Shown here: piece after piece, positions 6,095 to 6,195 of the stretch | How positions within the stretch are numbered: position 1 is the first letter of the stretch | Layout of the letters: the number at the start of each line of letters is the position of its first letter | Source of the DNA: Bacteroidota bacterium | GTDB lineage: Bacteria; Bacteroidota; Bacteroidia; Bacteroidales; 4484-276 | Direction: 5' to 3' | DNA length: 6,195 bases | Assembly: GCA_013203545.1 (NCBI GenBank) | Contig: JABMQA010000067.1 | Location: 1 to 6,195 of the forward strand | Program-made: the position numbers and the translations under genes | The notes under the pieces: model-generated | What the model was told of the DNA's origin: nothing | Databases searched by the model: none | Seen by the model: the letters and a program-made list of their open reading frames with translations, nothing else

Positions 6095-6195
6095 ATGAAA
6101 ACATTAATACTTACATCTAGTGGAAAACTAATTGCAGCCAATAGATTAGATGATTTCTTACCAAAGCCTCTTTCCGAATCAAAAATTTTATATGT
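6095..6195 (+). CDS. Partial: peptidase E/class I amidotransferase-like (S51-type) protein, N-terminus
   Basis: An ATG at 6095 opens a frame with no stop to the window end (33 complete codons). It reads MKTLILTSSG, then about 13 residues, then PKPLSESKILYV. A short beta strand ending in L-T-S-x-G, a helix, and a second strand 'KILYV' about 25 residues later is the opening of the 'type 1 glutamine amidotransferase-like' proteins related to dipeptidase E (Ser-based, alpha/beta fold, cytoplasmic). The catalytic residues would lie beyond the window, so activity cannot be judged. The 142 bases before it, back to the truncated lipoprotein, show no clear promoter or ribosome binding site. Confidence 0.6.
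   Translation, partial: MKTLILTSSGKLIAANRLDDFLPKPLSESKILY

Noticed and set aside
5953..6141. Minus-strand 62-codon frame at the right end
   Set aside because: It overlaps the better supported plus-strand amidotransferase-like start and shows no domain or consistent signal.
1..6195. CRISPR array, tRNA or rRNA genes
   Set aside because: There are no regularly spaced repeats with unique spacers, and no tRNA cloverleaf or rRNA-like stretch was seen on either strand.

Overview
The window looks like chromosomal DNA from a member of the Bacteroidota, probably Bacteroidia. It is AT-rich. Its genes carry weak or no Shine-Dalgarno sequences, and an exact TAnnTTTG (-7) promoter element is visible before one of them. 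The protein families (TlpA-type thioredoxin lipoproteins, retropepsin-like/PDZ proteases, an NtrC-type regulator with a GSFTDA loop, small SusE-era style lipoproteins with Cys lipoboxes) are typical of that phylum. No sequence search was possible, so family calls rest on motifs read by eye.

Left part (1-2380, minus strand). An operon-like block reads right to left: two tandem 16-bp palindromes (2338-2373), then a broken retropepsin-like aspartyl protease with a PDZ-like tail (1663-2268), then a short signal-peptide-like fragment (1556-1624), then the C-terminal remnant of what looks like an S41-family peptidase (1342-1551), and finally an apparently intact TlpA/thioredoxin lipoprotein (147-1352). 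The ATG of the last gene overlaps the stop of the S41 remnant by 11 bases. This suggests an ancestral secreted-protease plus thiol-redox operon in which only the last gene survived whole.

Middle (2381-2854). This stretch has no convincing intact gene. It holds a minus-strand orphan signal-peptide ORF (2424-2501), a dyad-symmetric stretch (2602-2640), and a 132-bp element with 10-bp perfect terminal inverted repeats and a large internal imperfect inverted repeat (2701-2832). The element ends 22 bases before the start codon of the response regulator.

Right-centre (2855-5608, plus strand). An intact two-component operon encodes an NtrC-family sigma-54-dependent response regulator (REC, AAA+, Fis-type HTH), followed 21 bases later by its likely partner, a membrane-bound PAS histidine kinase with no extracytoplasmic sensor domain. 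Phosphotransfer from His233 of the kinase to Asp53 of the regulator would drive sigma-54 promoters. The targets are not visible here.

Right end (5609-6195). A promoter with an exact TATCTTTG precedes a small lipoprotein (5698-5952) that appears to be the truncated N-terminus of a longer Bacteroidota lipoprotein. The last 101 bases are the start of a gene whose N-terminus resembles peptidase E/class I glutamine amidotransferase-like (S51-type) proteins and which runs off the window.

Overall, an intact regulatory pair is flanked on both sides by broken genes for secreted or lipid-anchored proteins. I see no clear complete novel system. The most noteworthy items are the tandem palindromic operator before the decayed protease/thioredoxin operon and the terminal-inverted-repeat element abutting the regulator gene.
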